In this document: positions 41,066-48,667 of the stretch, piece by piece | Position numbering within the stretch: the first letter of the stretch is position 1 | Layout of the letters: every line of letters starts with the position of its first letter | NCBI GenBank assembly: GCA_018228705.1 | Contig: CP073694.1 | Span: 62,001 to 126,000, forward strand | Direction: 5' to 3' | Origin: Dysosmobacter sp. Marseille-Q4140 | GTDB taxonomy: Bacteria; Bacillota; Clostridia; Oscillospirales; Oscillospiraceae | DNA: 64,000 nucleotides | Notes under the pieces: model-generated | What the model was told of the DNA's origin: nothing | Seen by the model: only the letters and a program-made list of their open reading frames with translations | The model's database searches: none | Translations under genes and position numbers: made by a program

Positions 41066-41920
41066 ATGAGTAAATTGCAGTACAAGTTTGGCACCTTCGA
41101 TTTCTGCTACCCCTTCCCCGGCCCGCCGGCCATCCGGCTGGCCGGCGAGGCGGGGTTTGACGGGATCTGCATCGGCGATCTCTACGGGTGCGAGAAAAAT
41201 TATCCGCTGAACCAGAAGTGTATTCAGCAGCAGTATCTGGAGGCGTCCAGAAAGTACAACGTCTCCCTGGAAGTCTTTCAGCTGTTCAGCATGAGCAACC
41301 TGCGCGGCCGCTACGACCACTTCGACCCCGACAGCCGGGAGGCCGAAAAGGGCCGCACCGCCGTCCGCAGGGCCGCCGAGGCCTGCGAGGCCATGGGCAT
41401 CCCCCGCATCATGATCGGCACCACGGTGATCCGCGACGCCAACGAGCGCAACAACATCAAGGAGAACTTCAAGGAGTACGTGAAGATCTGCGCCCAGCAC
41501 GGCGTCCGCCTCACCATCGAAAACGACATGACCGTGGAGCAGCTGATCCCCTTCCTGGACGAGGTGGGTCACGGTCTCAAGGCCTGCTTCGACACCAACA
41601 ACCCCATCTTCTACGGCACGGGGTACTCCCCCGACATGATCCGCGCCCTTGGAAGGGACCGCATCGACCACTTCCACATGAAGGAGAGCCGGGCCAACGA
41701 GTTCGGCGTCCTCACCCGGAAGGAGGAGCTGGTGACGGTGCTGGGCGAGGGTGACTCCCACTTCGCCGAGGCCGTGGACGCCATCCACGACATCGGCTTT
41801 CAGGGCTGGATCTTCGCCGAGACATTCTACTTCTTCAAAGGCTTCCAGGGCCGGGACTATGTGGAGATCGGAAAGCACACCCTCCGCAACCTGCGCCGGG
41901 CCTATCTGGACGCCCAGTGA
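41066..41920 (+). CDS. TIM-barrel isomerase/epimerase-like protein, paralog 3
   Basis: A 284-residue paralog with an intact putative metal site: Glu in T-I-E-N-D-M, Asp in C-F-D-T-N-N, His in D-H-F-H-M-K-E-S and Glu in F-A-E-T-F-Y. The N terminus F-G-T-F-D-F-C-Y-P resembles paralog 2, and the middle resembles both, so the set probably arose by tandem duplication. The start is the ATG at 41066 behind AAGAGGAG; the longer frame to 40991 lacks such a site. It ends the cluster, with a strong terminator. Confidence 0.85.
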   Translation: MSKLQYKFGTFDFCYPFPGPPAIRLAGEAGFDGICIGDLYGCEKNYPLNQKCIQQQYLEASRKYNVSLEVFQLFSMSNLRGRYDHFDPDSREAEKGRTAVRRAAEACEAMGIPRIMIGTTVIRDANERNNIKENFKEYVKICAQHGVRLTIENDMTVEQLIPFLDEVGHGLKACFDTNNPIFYGTGYSPDMIRALGRDRIDHFHMKESRANEFGVLTRKEELVTVLGEGDSHFAEAVDAIHDIGFQGWIFAETFYFFKGFQGRDYVEIGKHTLRNLRRAYLDAQ

Positions 41921-41928
41921 TCGCCCCG

Positions 41929-41969
41929 CGCTCCCCCCGGTCCGCTCCGGTCCGGGGGGAGCGTTTTTT
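41929..41969 (+). terminator. Intrinsic terminator ending the TRAP/isomerase cluster
   Basis: A 12-bp perfect stem (41929-41940 with 41952-41963) followed by TTTTTT. Confidence 0.9.
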
Positions 41970-42024
41970 GCCGTGAGACGATGCCGCAGGCCGCCATCGT
42001 CTCTTTTTTGTAACCATTTTGCGG

Positions 42025-42072
42025 TTGACAAATGTCTACCTCTCTGGTATGGTGAGGCTGTATAGGTAGACA
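42025..42072 (+). promoter_or_regulatory. Promoter and putative BlaI operator
   Basis: TTGACA (42025-42030), a 17-base spacer and TATGGT (42048-42053) form the promoter. The inverted half-sites TGTCTACC (42033-42040) and GGTAGACA (42065-42072) lie in the spacer and around the start point. This is a good position for autorepression by the BlaI-type protein encoded next. Confidence 0.6.
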
Positions 42073-42100
42073 TGCGTATACCAAAAAAGGAGGCGATCCT

Positions 42101-42478
42101 GTGTCTGTCAATCTCTCTGACAGCGAGTGGAAGCTGATGAACCGGCTGTGGCAGTCCGCGCCCCGGACCATCACGGAGCTGACCGCGGCGGTGAAGGACG
42201 AGACCGGCTGGAGCAAGAATACCGTCATCACCATGCTGGGCCGGCTGGAGGCCAAGGGAGCCGTCCGCCACCAGGAGGGCGGCCGGGCCCGGCTGTATTT
42301 CCCCGCCGTGGACCGCGGCGCCGCCGCCCGGGCGGAGACGGAGAGTTTCCTCTCCAAGGTCTACGGCGGATCCCTGGGACTGATGGTGTCCAACCTGGTG
42401 GAGACGAGGGCCCTGACTGCGGCGGACATCGCGGAGCTGGCCGCCATTTTGGAGCGTGCGGGAGGTGACGGAAGATGA
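42101..42478 (+). CDS. blaI: BlaI/MecI-family transcriptional repressor
   Basis: This 125-residue winged-helix protein has the family pattern L-S-D-S-E-W-K-L-M-N-R-L-W near the start, T-V-I-T-M-L-G-R-L-E as recognition helix and a C-terminal dimer helix. BlaI-type repressors are cleaved or released when a partner M56 membrane protease senses a signal, and that partner is the next gene, overlapping by 4 bases. GTG at 42101 follows AAAGGAGG. Regulation of beta-lactam resistance is not implied; no beta-lactamase is nearby. Confidence 0.88.
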   Translation: MSVNLSDSEWKLMNRLWQSAPRTITELTAAVKDETGWSKNTVITMLGRLEAKGAVRHQEGGRARLYFPAVDRGAAARAETESFLSKVYGGSLGLMVSNLVETRALTAADIAELAAILERAGGDGR

Positions 42479-45400
42479 AGGAGATTTTGCTGACCTCCTC
42501 TGCACTGATCCTGGCGCTGCTGGTGCTGCGGCTGCTCTTCCGGAACCGGATCTCCCGTCGGGTCCAGTACGCCCTGTGGCTGCTGGTGCTGGCGCGGCTG
42601 CTGATCCCCGCCAGCCTGCCGGAGGCGGAGTTCTCCCTGCTGGCCGCGGCGGAGCCGGTGGTGCAGCAGTTGGAGGTGGAGCGTGCGCTTTATCTCTCCC
42701 CTGTTCGGGAGACCGTGATCGGGCCCGAGGGGGGCGAGATCCTGAACAGCACCCCCGCGCCCAACGCCCCTCTGGCTGTCGGTCAGTCCTCCCCGGACAA
42801 CACCCGTGTGTTCACAGACGGCAGCGACGTCATCCACGAGGTGGAATACGCGCGGCAGGTGGACCTTGCCGACTTGCTGCGCTGGGTGTGGTACGGCGGC
42901 ATGGCGGTCATGGCGGTTTGGCTGTTGGCTGTCAACCTGCGCTTCAGCTGCAAACTTCGTAAAGCAAGAACGCCTTACAGTGTTGAGGGCTGTAAATACC
43001 CCGTGTACCTGGTGGAGACGGGCCTGGCTTCCCCTTGCCTGTTCGGCCTGCTGCGGCCGGCCATCTATCTCACCCCCGCCGCGGCCGCGCCGGAGCGGCT
43101 GCGCCACGTGACCGCCCACGAGAGCGCCCACGCCCGGCACCTGGACCCCCTGTGGGCCCTTCTGCGGGGAGTGTGCCTGAGCGTGTACTGGTTTGACCCG
43201 CTGGTGTGGCTGGCGGCGGCGGTCTCCAAGACCGACGGGGAGCTGGCCTGCGACGAGGCGGCCCTGGCGGCTCTGGGCCCCGGGGAGCGGGTGTCCTACG
43301 GTCAGACCCTGCTGGCTTTGATCCCGGTGCGCCGGGGGCCCGGCGCACCGCTGCTCTCCGCCACCACCATGACGGCGGGAAAGCGGCAGCTGCGGGACCG
43401 GGTGGCCCGGATCGCGGAGGACCGCCAGACCCGCTCGGCGGCCGTGCTGGCTGTGCTGGCCCTGGCGGCGGGCATCTGCGCCGTGACCTTCACCGGCGCC
43501 GACAGCAGCGCGGGGTTCCGGTCCCTGACCAGCCAGGAGCTGGACTGGTTTAACCAGGAGTGGTTCAATCAGGACGAGGCCCTTTGCCTTCCCAACCAAT
43601 TCCTCACTTCCCTGTACGACGCCCCGGAGGAGATCGACCTCTACCAGCTGTTCTACAACGGCACCGGCGAGACCGAGGGTGTGGACGAGGCGGAGCGGCA
43701 GATGGCGGCGGAGGCCGCCGGCGGTGATCCCGGCACGGACCTCATCAAGGTCTCCGCAGACGGGGCCGACGCGGTGCTGGAGCAGTACGCCGGGCTGACC
43801 CTCTCCCGGACCCGGGAGGTGGGGCTGGACCAGTTTGCCTATCTGGAGAGCACCGACGCCTACTACGATTTTCACGGCGACACCAACGCCCTGACGGTGA
43901 CCTTCTCCGCCGGAGAGCGGCGGGGCGACACCGTCCGCCTCTACTACGACGCCTACGGGTCCTTCCTGGGCGATCAGCTGGTGGACAGCTGGGCCTGCGT
44001 CACCCTGGAGGAGCAGGCCGACGGCAGCTATCACTTCGTCTCCCACCGGCTGTGCGATATGCCCGCCATCCCCACGGCCTACCCAGCCTGGGACCCGGCG
44101 CTGACACTGCCGGTGTCGGACCTCACGGCCTATGAGCCCCAGGCGGCCGCGGTGAGCGTACGCACCGGGGACCTGGACGAGGGACTGGACTTCTACCTGT
44201 GGGACCAGGTGACGGTGGAGATCTACCGCGCCACCGACGGCAGCGTCCTCGCTTCCTATGCCCCCGTCTCCTCCCTGCTGGACGCGGTGTACGACGGGGA
44301 AAAGCGCTGCTTCTTCACCTTCCCGGGTGAGGAGGGCATCACCCTGGGCGGTTTCCGGGACGTGCTGGGCTACGACGGTGTGGTGATCTCCTACCCCGAC
44401 CAGCTGCCGGGGAGCAGTGAGACCGTCACCGTCAGCGATTACTATATCTTTGACGACGGCCTCTTCTCCGGCGGTGGGCCCGCCCTGCTGGCGCGGGTCT
44501 ACGGCACCGCCTCCTACATCGATCTGGACGGCGACGGCCAGATGGAGCTGTGCGCCTCCTCCGGCTCCACGGCCCAGGTGTTCTTCCGCCGCGGCGGCAG
44601 GCTGTATCAGGCGGATCTGACGGCCCTGCTGGGCGAGGCCTGGCCCGAGGCGGAGCAGCTGGCCTTTGACAGCTGGGATGCCGCCGGGCGGTTCCTGCCC
44701 CTTTGGGCCGACGTACCCATTCCCGGCGCGGACAGCCGCAGCGGCACTGCCTTCCGCTGGCTGTTCTTTGACGGGGACCGCTTCCTGGTCTACCGGGACG
44801 AGCGGACCTATACGGACCATGTGGCCGAGGACGTGGACATTCCGGCGGAGGTGCTGGAGCGGTGCAAAATCTATGTCAGGGGCCTCTACGAGACGCCGGA
44901 GGAGGGCTTTTTGCTGGTGGACGGCGAGTTCGAACCCGCGCCGGTGGTGTACGACGACTGGCGCATCCTGTCCGTGGACGGCCCTTACTATGAGGAGACG
45001 GCGGGGCTGCTGGTGGAGATCTGGCGGCTGAACTGCCAGCTCCACACCACCACGCCGGACGCGGTGGTGCTGGCGGGCAGCCGCTACATGACCGAGGACG
45101 GCTGGGTCAGCGCCGGGTATCCCGACAGCGACTACTTCTACTTCCGGGTGGAGGAGCACGGCGGATTGACCTATCTGTTCCACGAGTCCCGGCCGGTGGG
45201 GACCCCCGGCACGGAGCTGTTCCGCTCCGACCTCATCAACACCCTCTCGGATCTGGGCATTTTGTCCCTGGCGTATCTGCCGGGTCAGACCCTGCTGGAG
45301 ATGCTGGAGGTCCAGCGCGCCGCCTTCCTGGAGCGGCTGGGCCAGCATGCCGTGTGGGAACAGGCTCAGGCCATCGCCGCCCTGGCACAGGCCGCCGCGT

Positions 45401-46938
45401 CGGCCCGGGAACAGTTTGAGACCTGCGCCTCGGAGATGGAGGCGGAGACGCTGTCGGCACAGGCGCAAAGAGCGTGGGCGGCTCTCTGCACTGCTGTGGA
45501 CAGCTGGACGGCATCCGGCGGCAGTATCCTGACCAACTCCCGGCTGGGCCTCTCCCTTCAGGCGCCCGCCGGCTGGGAGGAGCTGGCGGAGGTCTACTCC
45601 GGCGGTTCCTCCGATACGCCGGTCCAGGTGTTCTCCCTCTATGAGCGGACGGCCCACGGGCAGAGCCCGGGCATGGGGCTGGTGTGGAACCTGTCGGCCT
45701 TTACCCGGGAGTCCTTTGAACACAACTGGCCCGGTGCCGACGGCTCCGGGGTCCTGGGGGCCTCCAGCTATCTCATCGGCTCCGACGAGGCGTATCTGTA
45801 CCTGCTCTCCACCCCCACGGACGTGCAGTTCCTGGAGGAGGATCTGAACAGCTGCGTGGCCTACGCCACCCTGAAGGCCCAGTCCCAGCAGGTGCTGGAG
45901 GACTTCCTGGTCCGCAATGACATCGCCCCCAATCCCCTCTGCCCTGACGCCGACGGCTGCTACCGCTACACCGGCGCCCTGATCGTCACCCCGGAGAAGC
46001 CCGTGGAGGAGGCGGATCCCGCCGCTCCCGCGGAGGAGCTGACGGACGGCGCCATCCGCGCGGCGCTGCTGGCGGATTACGCCCGGGTCAATCCGGCCCA
46101 GGAGACGGAGGACTCCCTGGTCTACCAGACCGAGGCCCACCGGGTCCTGGCCCGGGAGGAGAGCAGCGAGACCTGCACCGTGTATCTCACGGCCTGGCGC
46201 GCCACCTTTACCTTGACCGACGGCCGGTATGACATGGCCGGCGGCGACCGCATCCCCACCGCCCTGACCTTCACCTGGGACGGCGGGGCCTGGCGGCTGA
46301 CGGAGTACTGGACCCCCGGCGACGGGGCGTCCTATGGCCGGGACCTGCGGGAGAAGTTCCCCCCGGAGGCCGCCGAGCAGGAGCTGGACGCCGACGCCGT
46401 GACGGCCATCGCGGACGAGCTGATGGAGCAGTGCCGGCAAGACGCCGTGAAGCATTTCACCGCCCTCACCGGCTCCGTGCCCGCCGCGGCCTTCCAGCCC
46501 TCGGACGTGGAGTTTTCCGGGCAGGCCCTGGAGTCCTATGCCGACGAGATGACCTACGACGAGCGGCTGGAGTGGGCGGCGGACACCGGGATCCCCCAGG
46601 GCACGGCCTTCGTCTCCACCGGGCGGTATCTGGAGGGCCAGAACTGCCTGGCCGCCCTGGGCCAGTGGGTGGGCACGCCCCACGCGGACCAGTACAGCCT
46701 GTGCCTGCGCTTTCCCGACGGGACCATGGCGGATCTGCCCCTGCCCCGGTCCAACGAGGTGAACATTGCCAGGCCGGACACCATGGAGTTCACCGGCGGG
46801 ACCTTCGTCTACACCGTCACCTTCTCCGACCTGGCGGTGACCAACGAGGGGCAGACCCTGCTCCACCTGGCGGGCACCTACTGCTATGAGGTGGACCTGG
46901 CCGCCCGGACCGTCTCCCTGACGGTGCTGGAGAGCTGA
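42475..46938 (+). CDS. BlaR1-like M56 membrane metallopeptidase with a 1.1-kilo-residue sensor region
   Basis: A 1487-residue protein. Residues 1-340 are the M56 module: helices near 5-22, 32-48, 135-155 and 321-340, with the zinc protease motif H-E-S-A-H at 215-219 and E-L-A-C-D-E at 256-261. Residues 341-1487 face outside. They contain a calcium-type D-L-D-G-D-G-Q-M-E-L loop, a lipoprotein-like G-L-S-L-Q-A-P-A-G-W module (around residue 1026) and repeated beta-rich segments. There is no penicillin-binding domain like that of BlaR1. The usual length is near 600, so this is over twice that. It probably senses an envelope cue and inactivates the upstream BlaI-type repressor. A terminator follows. 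Confidence 0.82.
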   Translation: MKEILLTSSALILALLVLRLLFRNRISRRVQYALWLLVLARLLIPASLPEAEFSLLAAAEPVVQQLEVERALYLSPVRETVIGPEGGEILNSTPAPNAPLAVGQSSPDNTRVFTDGSDVIHEVEYARQVDLADLLRWVWYGGMAVMAVWLLAVNLRFSCKLRKARTPYSVEGCKYPVYLVETGLASPCLFGLLRPAIYLTPAAAAPERLRHVTAHESAHARHLDPLWALLRGVCLSVYWFDPLVWLAAAVSKTDGELACDEAALAALGPGERVSYGQTLLALIPVRRGPGAPLLSATTMTAGKRQLRDRVARIAEDRQTRSAAVLAVLALAAGICAVTFTGADSSAGFRSLTSQELDWFNQEWFNQDEALCLPNQFLTSLYDAPEEIDLYQLFYNGTGETEGVDEAERQMAAEAAGGDPGTDLIKVSADGADAVLEQYAGLTLSRTREVGLDQFAYLESTDAYYDFHGDTNALTVTFSAGERRGDTVRLYYDAYGSFLGDQLVDSWACVTLEEQADGSYHFVSHRLCDMPAIPTAYPAWDPALTLPVSDLTAYEPQAAAVSVRTGDLDEGLDFYLWDQVTVEIYRATDGSVLASYAPVSSLLDAVYDGEKRCFFTFPGEEGITLGGFRDVLGYDGVVISYPDQLPGSSETVTVSDYYIFDDGLFSGGGPALLARVYGTASYIDLDGDGQMELCASSGSTAQVFFRRGGRLYQADLTALLGEAWPEAEQLAFDSWDAAGRFLPLWADVPIPGADSRSGTAFRWLFFDGDRFLVYRDERTYTDHVAEDVDIPAEVLERCKIYVRGLYETPEEGFLLVDGEFEPAPVVYDDWRILSVDGPYYEETAGLLVEIWRLNCQLHTTTPDAVVLAGSRYMTEDGWVSAGYPDSDYFYFRVEEHGGLTYLFHESRPVGTPGTELFRSDLINTLSDLGILSLAYLPGQTLLEMLEVQRAAFLERLGQHAVWEQAQAIAALAQAAASAREQFETCASEMEAETLSAQAQRAWAALCTAVDSWTASGGSILTNSRLGLSLQAPAGWEELAEVYSGGSSDTPVQVFSLYERTAHGQSPGMGLVWNLSAFTRESFEHNWPGADGSGVLGASSYLIGSDEAYLYLLSTPTDVQFLEEDLNSCVAYATLKAQSQQVLEDFLVRNDIAPNPLCPDADGCYRYTGALIVTPEKPVEEADPAAPAEELTDGAIRAALLADYARVNPAQETEDSLVYQTEAHRVLAREESSETCTVYLTAWRATFTLTDGRYDMAGGDRIPTALTFTWDGGAWRLTEYWTPGDGASYGRDLREKFPPEAAEQELDADAVTAIADELMEQCRQDAVKHFTALTGSVPAAAFQPSDVEFSGQALESYADEMTYDERLEWAADTGIPQGTAFVSTGRYLEGQNCLAALGQWVGTPHADQYSLCLRFPDGTMADLPLPRSNEVNIARPDTMEFTGGTFVYTVTFSDLAVTNEGQTLLHLAGTYCYEVDLAARTVSLTVLES

Positions 46939-46962
46939 ACCTTTGAAAGGGACTTCCCTTTT

Positions 46963-47013
46963 CCTCCTGTTTCGGGTATACTGTCAGACATACCCGAAAC
47001 AGGAGGTCTTTTT
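46963..47013 (+). terminator. Terminator hairpin that also contains the next gene's ribosome-binding site
   Basis: A perfect 17-bp inverted repeat (46963-46979 with 46990-47006) with a 10-base loop is followed by TCTTTTT and then ATG at 47014. The 3' arm ends in AGGAGG, the Shine-Dalgarno sequence of the rhodanese gene. The hairpin should end the M56 transcript. In any read-through RNA it would hide that ribosome-binding site. Confidence 0.75.
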
Positions 47014-47448
47014 ATGGAACAGCTGTTGCTGCTGGCCGCCGTGATCTGCTTCGGCGCGGCCGTTTTGAAATTTGCCGGAAACCGCTTCCGCACCGCCGAG
47101 CACCGGGACGCCGCCCCGGCGAAAAACCGGGAGCCCTGGCGCACCGTCCCCATTCAGGAGGCCGCTCCCCTGCTGGCGGCGGAAAACGCCGTGATCCTGG
47201 ACGTGCGGACCCAGGAGGAGTTCGACCAGGGCCATCTGGCCGGGGCCGTGTGCCTGCCGGTGGAGACCCTGACGGACGGGGACCTGACCGTCCTGCTGCC
47301 GGACAAGCACGCGCCGCTGGTGGTCTACTGCCGCACAGGCCACCGCAGCGCCGAGGCAGCCCAGATCCTCTCGGAGCTGGGCTACGAGGACATCACGGAC
47401 CTCGCCGGCGGCATCCTGGCCTGGGACGGGGAGACCGTCACCGACTGA
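47014..47448 (+). CDS. Membrane-anchored rhodanese-domain protein
   Basis: A 144-residue protein with an N-terminal hydrophobic helix (residues 3-18) and a rhodanese domain (residues 50-142). The domain shows I-L-D-V-R-T-Q-E-E-F-D-Q-G-H and the active loop Y-C-R-T-G-H-R-S with the catalytic Cys. It probably handles sulfane sulfur or thiol oxidation at the membrane. Its translation start sits in an unusual hairpin shared with the upstream terminator. Confidence 0.85.
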   Translation: MEQLLLLAAVICFGAAVLKFAGNRFRTAEHRDAAPAKNREPWRTVPIQEAAPLLAAENAVILDVRTQEEFDQGHLAGAVCLPVETLTDGDLTVLLPDKHAPLVVYCRTGHRSAEAAQILSELGYEDITDLAGGILAWDGETVTD

Positions 47449-47492
47449 GGCCGCCCCAACGGACAGGCTTTGTCCGCGCCGCACACACAGTA

Positions 47493-47529
47493 AACGCCGC
47501 CCGCGCCAAAAGCGCGAGCGGCGTTGTCA
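47493..47529 (+). terminator. Terminator between convergent genes
   Basis: An 8-bp stem (47493-47500 with 47518-47525) with inner GCGC pairing lies between the rhodanese and DHHW genes. T-runs are short on both sides. Confidence 0.55.
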
Positions 47530-47535
47530 TTGCGG

Positions 47536-48651
47536 TCACTGGCCCAGCAGGACCAGATTCCGGTCGGTGATGAAGTTGGGGACGCTGTACACCACCGCCA
47601 CGGCGTCGATGCCGTTGTCGGCGGCGTACGCCGAGGCCGGGGCCCGGTAGTACCGGGCGTCCAGCAGGTGGACCTCCTCGAACCGCTGGACCAGGAAGGG
47701 CGCCAGAGCGTCGGAGTAGGAGTCCCGGATCAGCAGGAGCTTCCCCTGCCCTGCCGCCGCCTCGTTGCGGATGACGCACAGGGGCTGGTTGCCCCCCAGA
47801 AAGGCGGAGTACTTGTCCTTCTGCTCCAGGTAGCTGCGGTCGTAGAGGACGCCGGGCTCCGGCGCGCCGGTGCGCCAGGAGGTGATCTCCAGACCCGCGT
47901 CCTCCACCCAGAACTCCATGGTGTCCGGCGTCAGCCAGTGGACGCCGGAGGTGGAGTAAAGGGTGCCGTTGAAGTCCTCCGTCACGGTCTCCGGGGCGAA
48001 GTCCCCTTGGGAGAGGGGCTCCTTCCCCATCGCCTCCAGCACCGCGTTGGCGCCGTAGAAGGCCCCCAGGGTGGTCCAGTGGTGGTCGGTGCGGTAGAAA
48101 ACGGGCTCACCGGCGTGGGCCTCCAGGGCGCCCAGGAAGTCCACCATGGGAAGGCCCAGCTCCGCCGCCCGGTCCAGGTATGCCGCCTGGTCGAAGTTCT
48201 CAGCGCCCTCCGGCAGTAAATCGGACCAGACTTCCGCCGCAGAGGGGATGAGGCCCAGGTACACCGGGGCATCAGTCTTGTCCGCCAGCTGGGCCACGTA
48301 CCCCAGGTTCTTCTCGTCCAGGCCGTCGGAGGGGGCCTCCACCTTGGAGATCAGGGTGTCGCCGCAGAGGTAGACGCCGTTGAACAGGTGCTTTCCGATC
48401 AGCTGCTCCGCCCGGGCCTTCAGGCCTGTCCACTCGTCCCGCAGGGGGAACTGGTCGGCGAAGTACTCCTCCACGGCGGCGGTGTAGCTGCCGTCCTTCA
48501 GCGCCGCCCAGGAAAACTCCGGCTTTTGGGCCAGGGTCCGGTTCTCCACCTCGGAGCGGTCCCGGTCCGGCAGCAGCACGTGCCACACCAGAAGCCCCCC
48601 CAGAAAGAGGCAGAACAGCGCCGTGACGGCGCGGCTGTATGCTTTTGTCAT
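47536..48651 (-). CDS. DHHW-family protein, likely cell-surface O-acetylation partner
   Basis: A 371-residue exported protein with one N-terminal transmembrane helix (about 9-27) and an SGNH/AlgX-like domain carrying the family motif T-D-H-H-W at 188-192. It is the last gene after the MBOAT and DUF4358 genes on this strand. In such clusters the MBOAT protein passes acetyl groups across the membrane and this protein transfers them to a polysaccharide. The acceptor is unknown. Confidence 0.82.
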   Translation of the reverse strand: MTKAYSRAVTALFCLFLGGLLVWHVLLPDRDRSEVENRTLAQKPEFSWAALKDGSYTAAVEEYFADQFPLRDEWTGLKARAEQLIGKHLFNGVYLCGDTLISKVEAPSDGLDEKNLGYVAQLADKTDAPVYLGLIPSAAEVWSDLLPEGAENFDQAAYLDRAAELGLPMVDFLGALEAHAGEPVFYRTDHHWTTLGAFYGANAVLEAMGKEPLSQGDFAPETVTEDFNGTLYSTSGVHWLTPDTMEFWVEDAGLEITSWRTGAPEPGVLYDRSYLEQKDKYSAFLGGNQPLCVIRNEAAAGQGKLLLIRDSYSDALAPFLVQRFEEVHLLDARYYRAPASAYAADNGIDAVAVVYSVPNFITDRNLVLLGQ

Positions 48652-48667
48652 GGTCTCTGCCTCCTCT

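Noticed and set aside
42361..46866. 1501-codon open frame on the minus strand opposite the M56 gene
   Set aside because: It is antisense to a gene with clear motifs, has no family pattern, and is explained by GC-rich third positions leaving few stops.
42101..46938. Beta-lactam resistance operon
   Set aside because: The repressor and M56 module resemble BlaI/BlaR1, but there is no penicillin-binding sensor domain and no beta-lactamase or PBP gene beside them.
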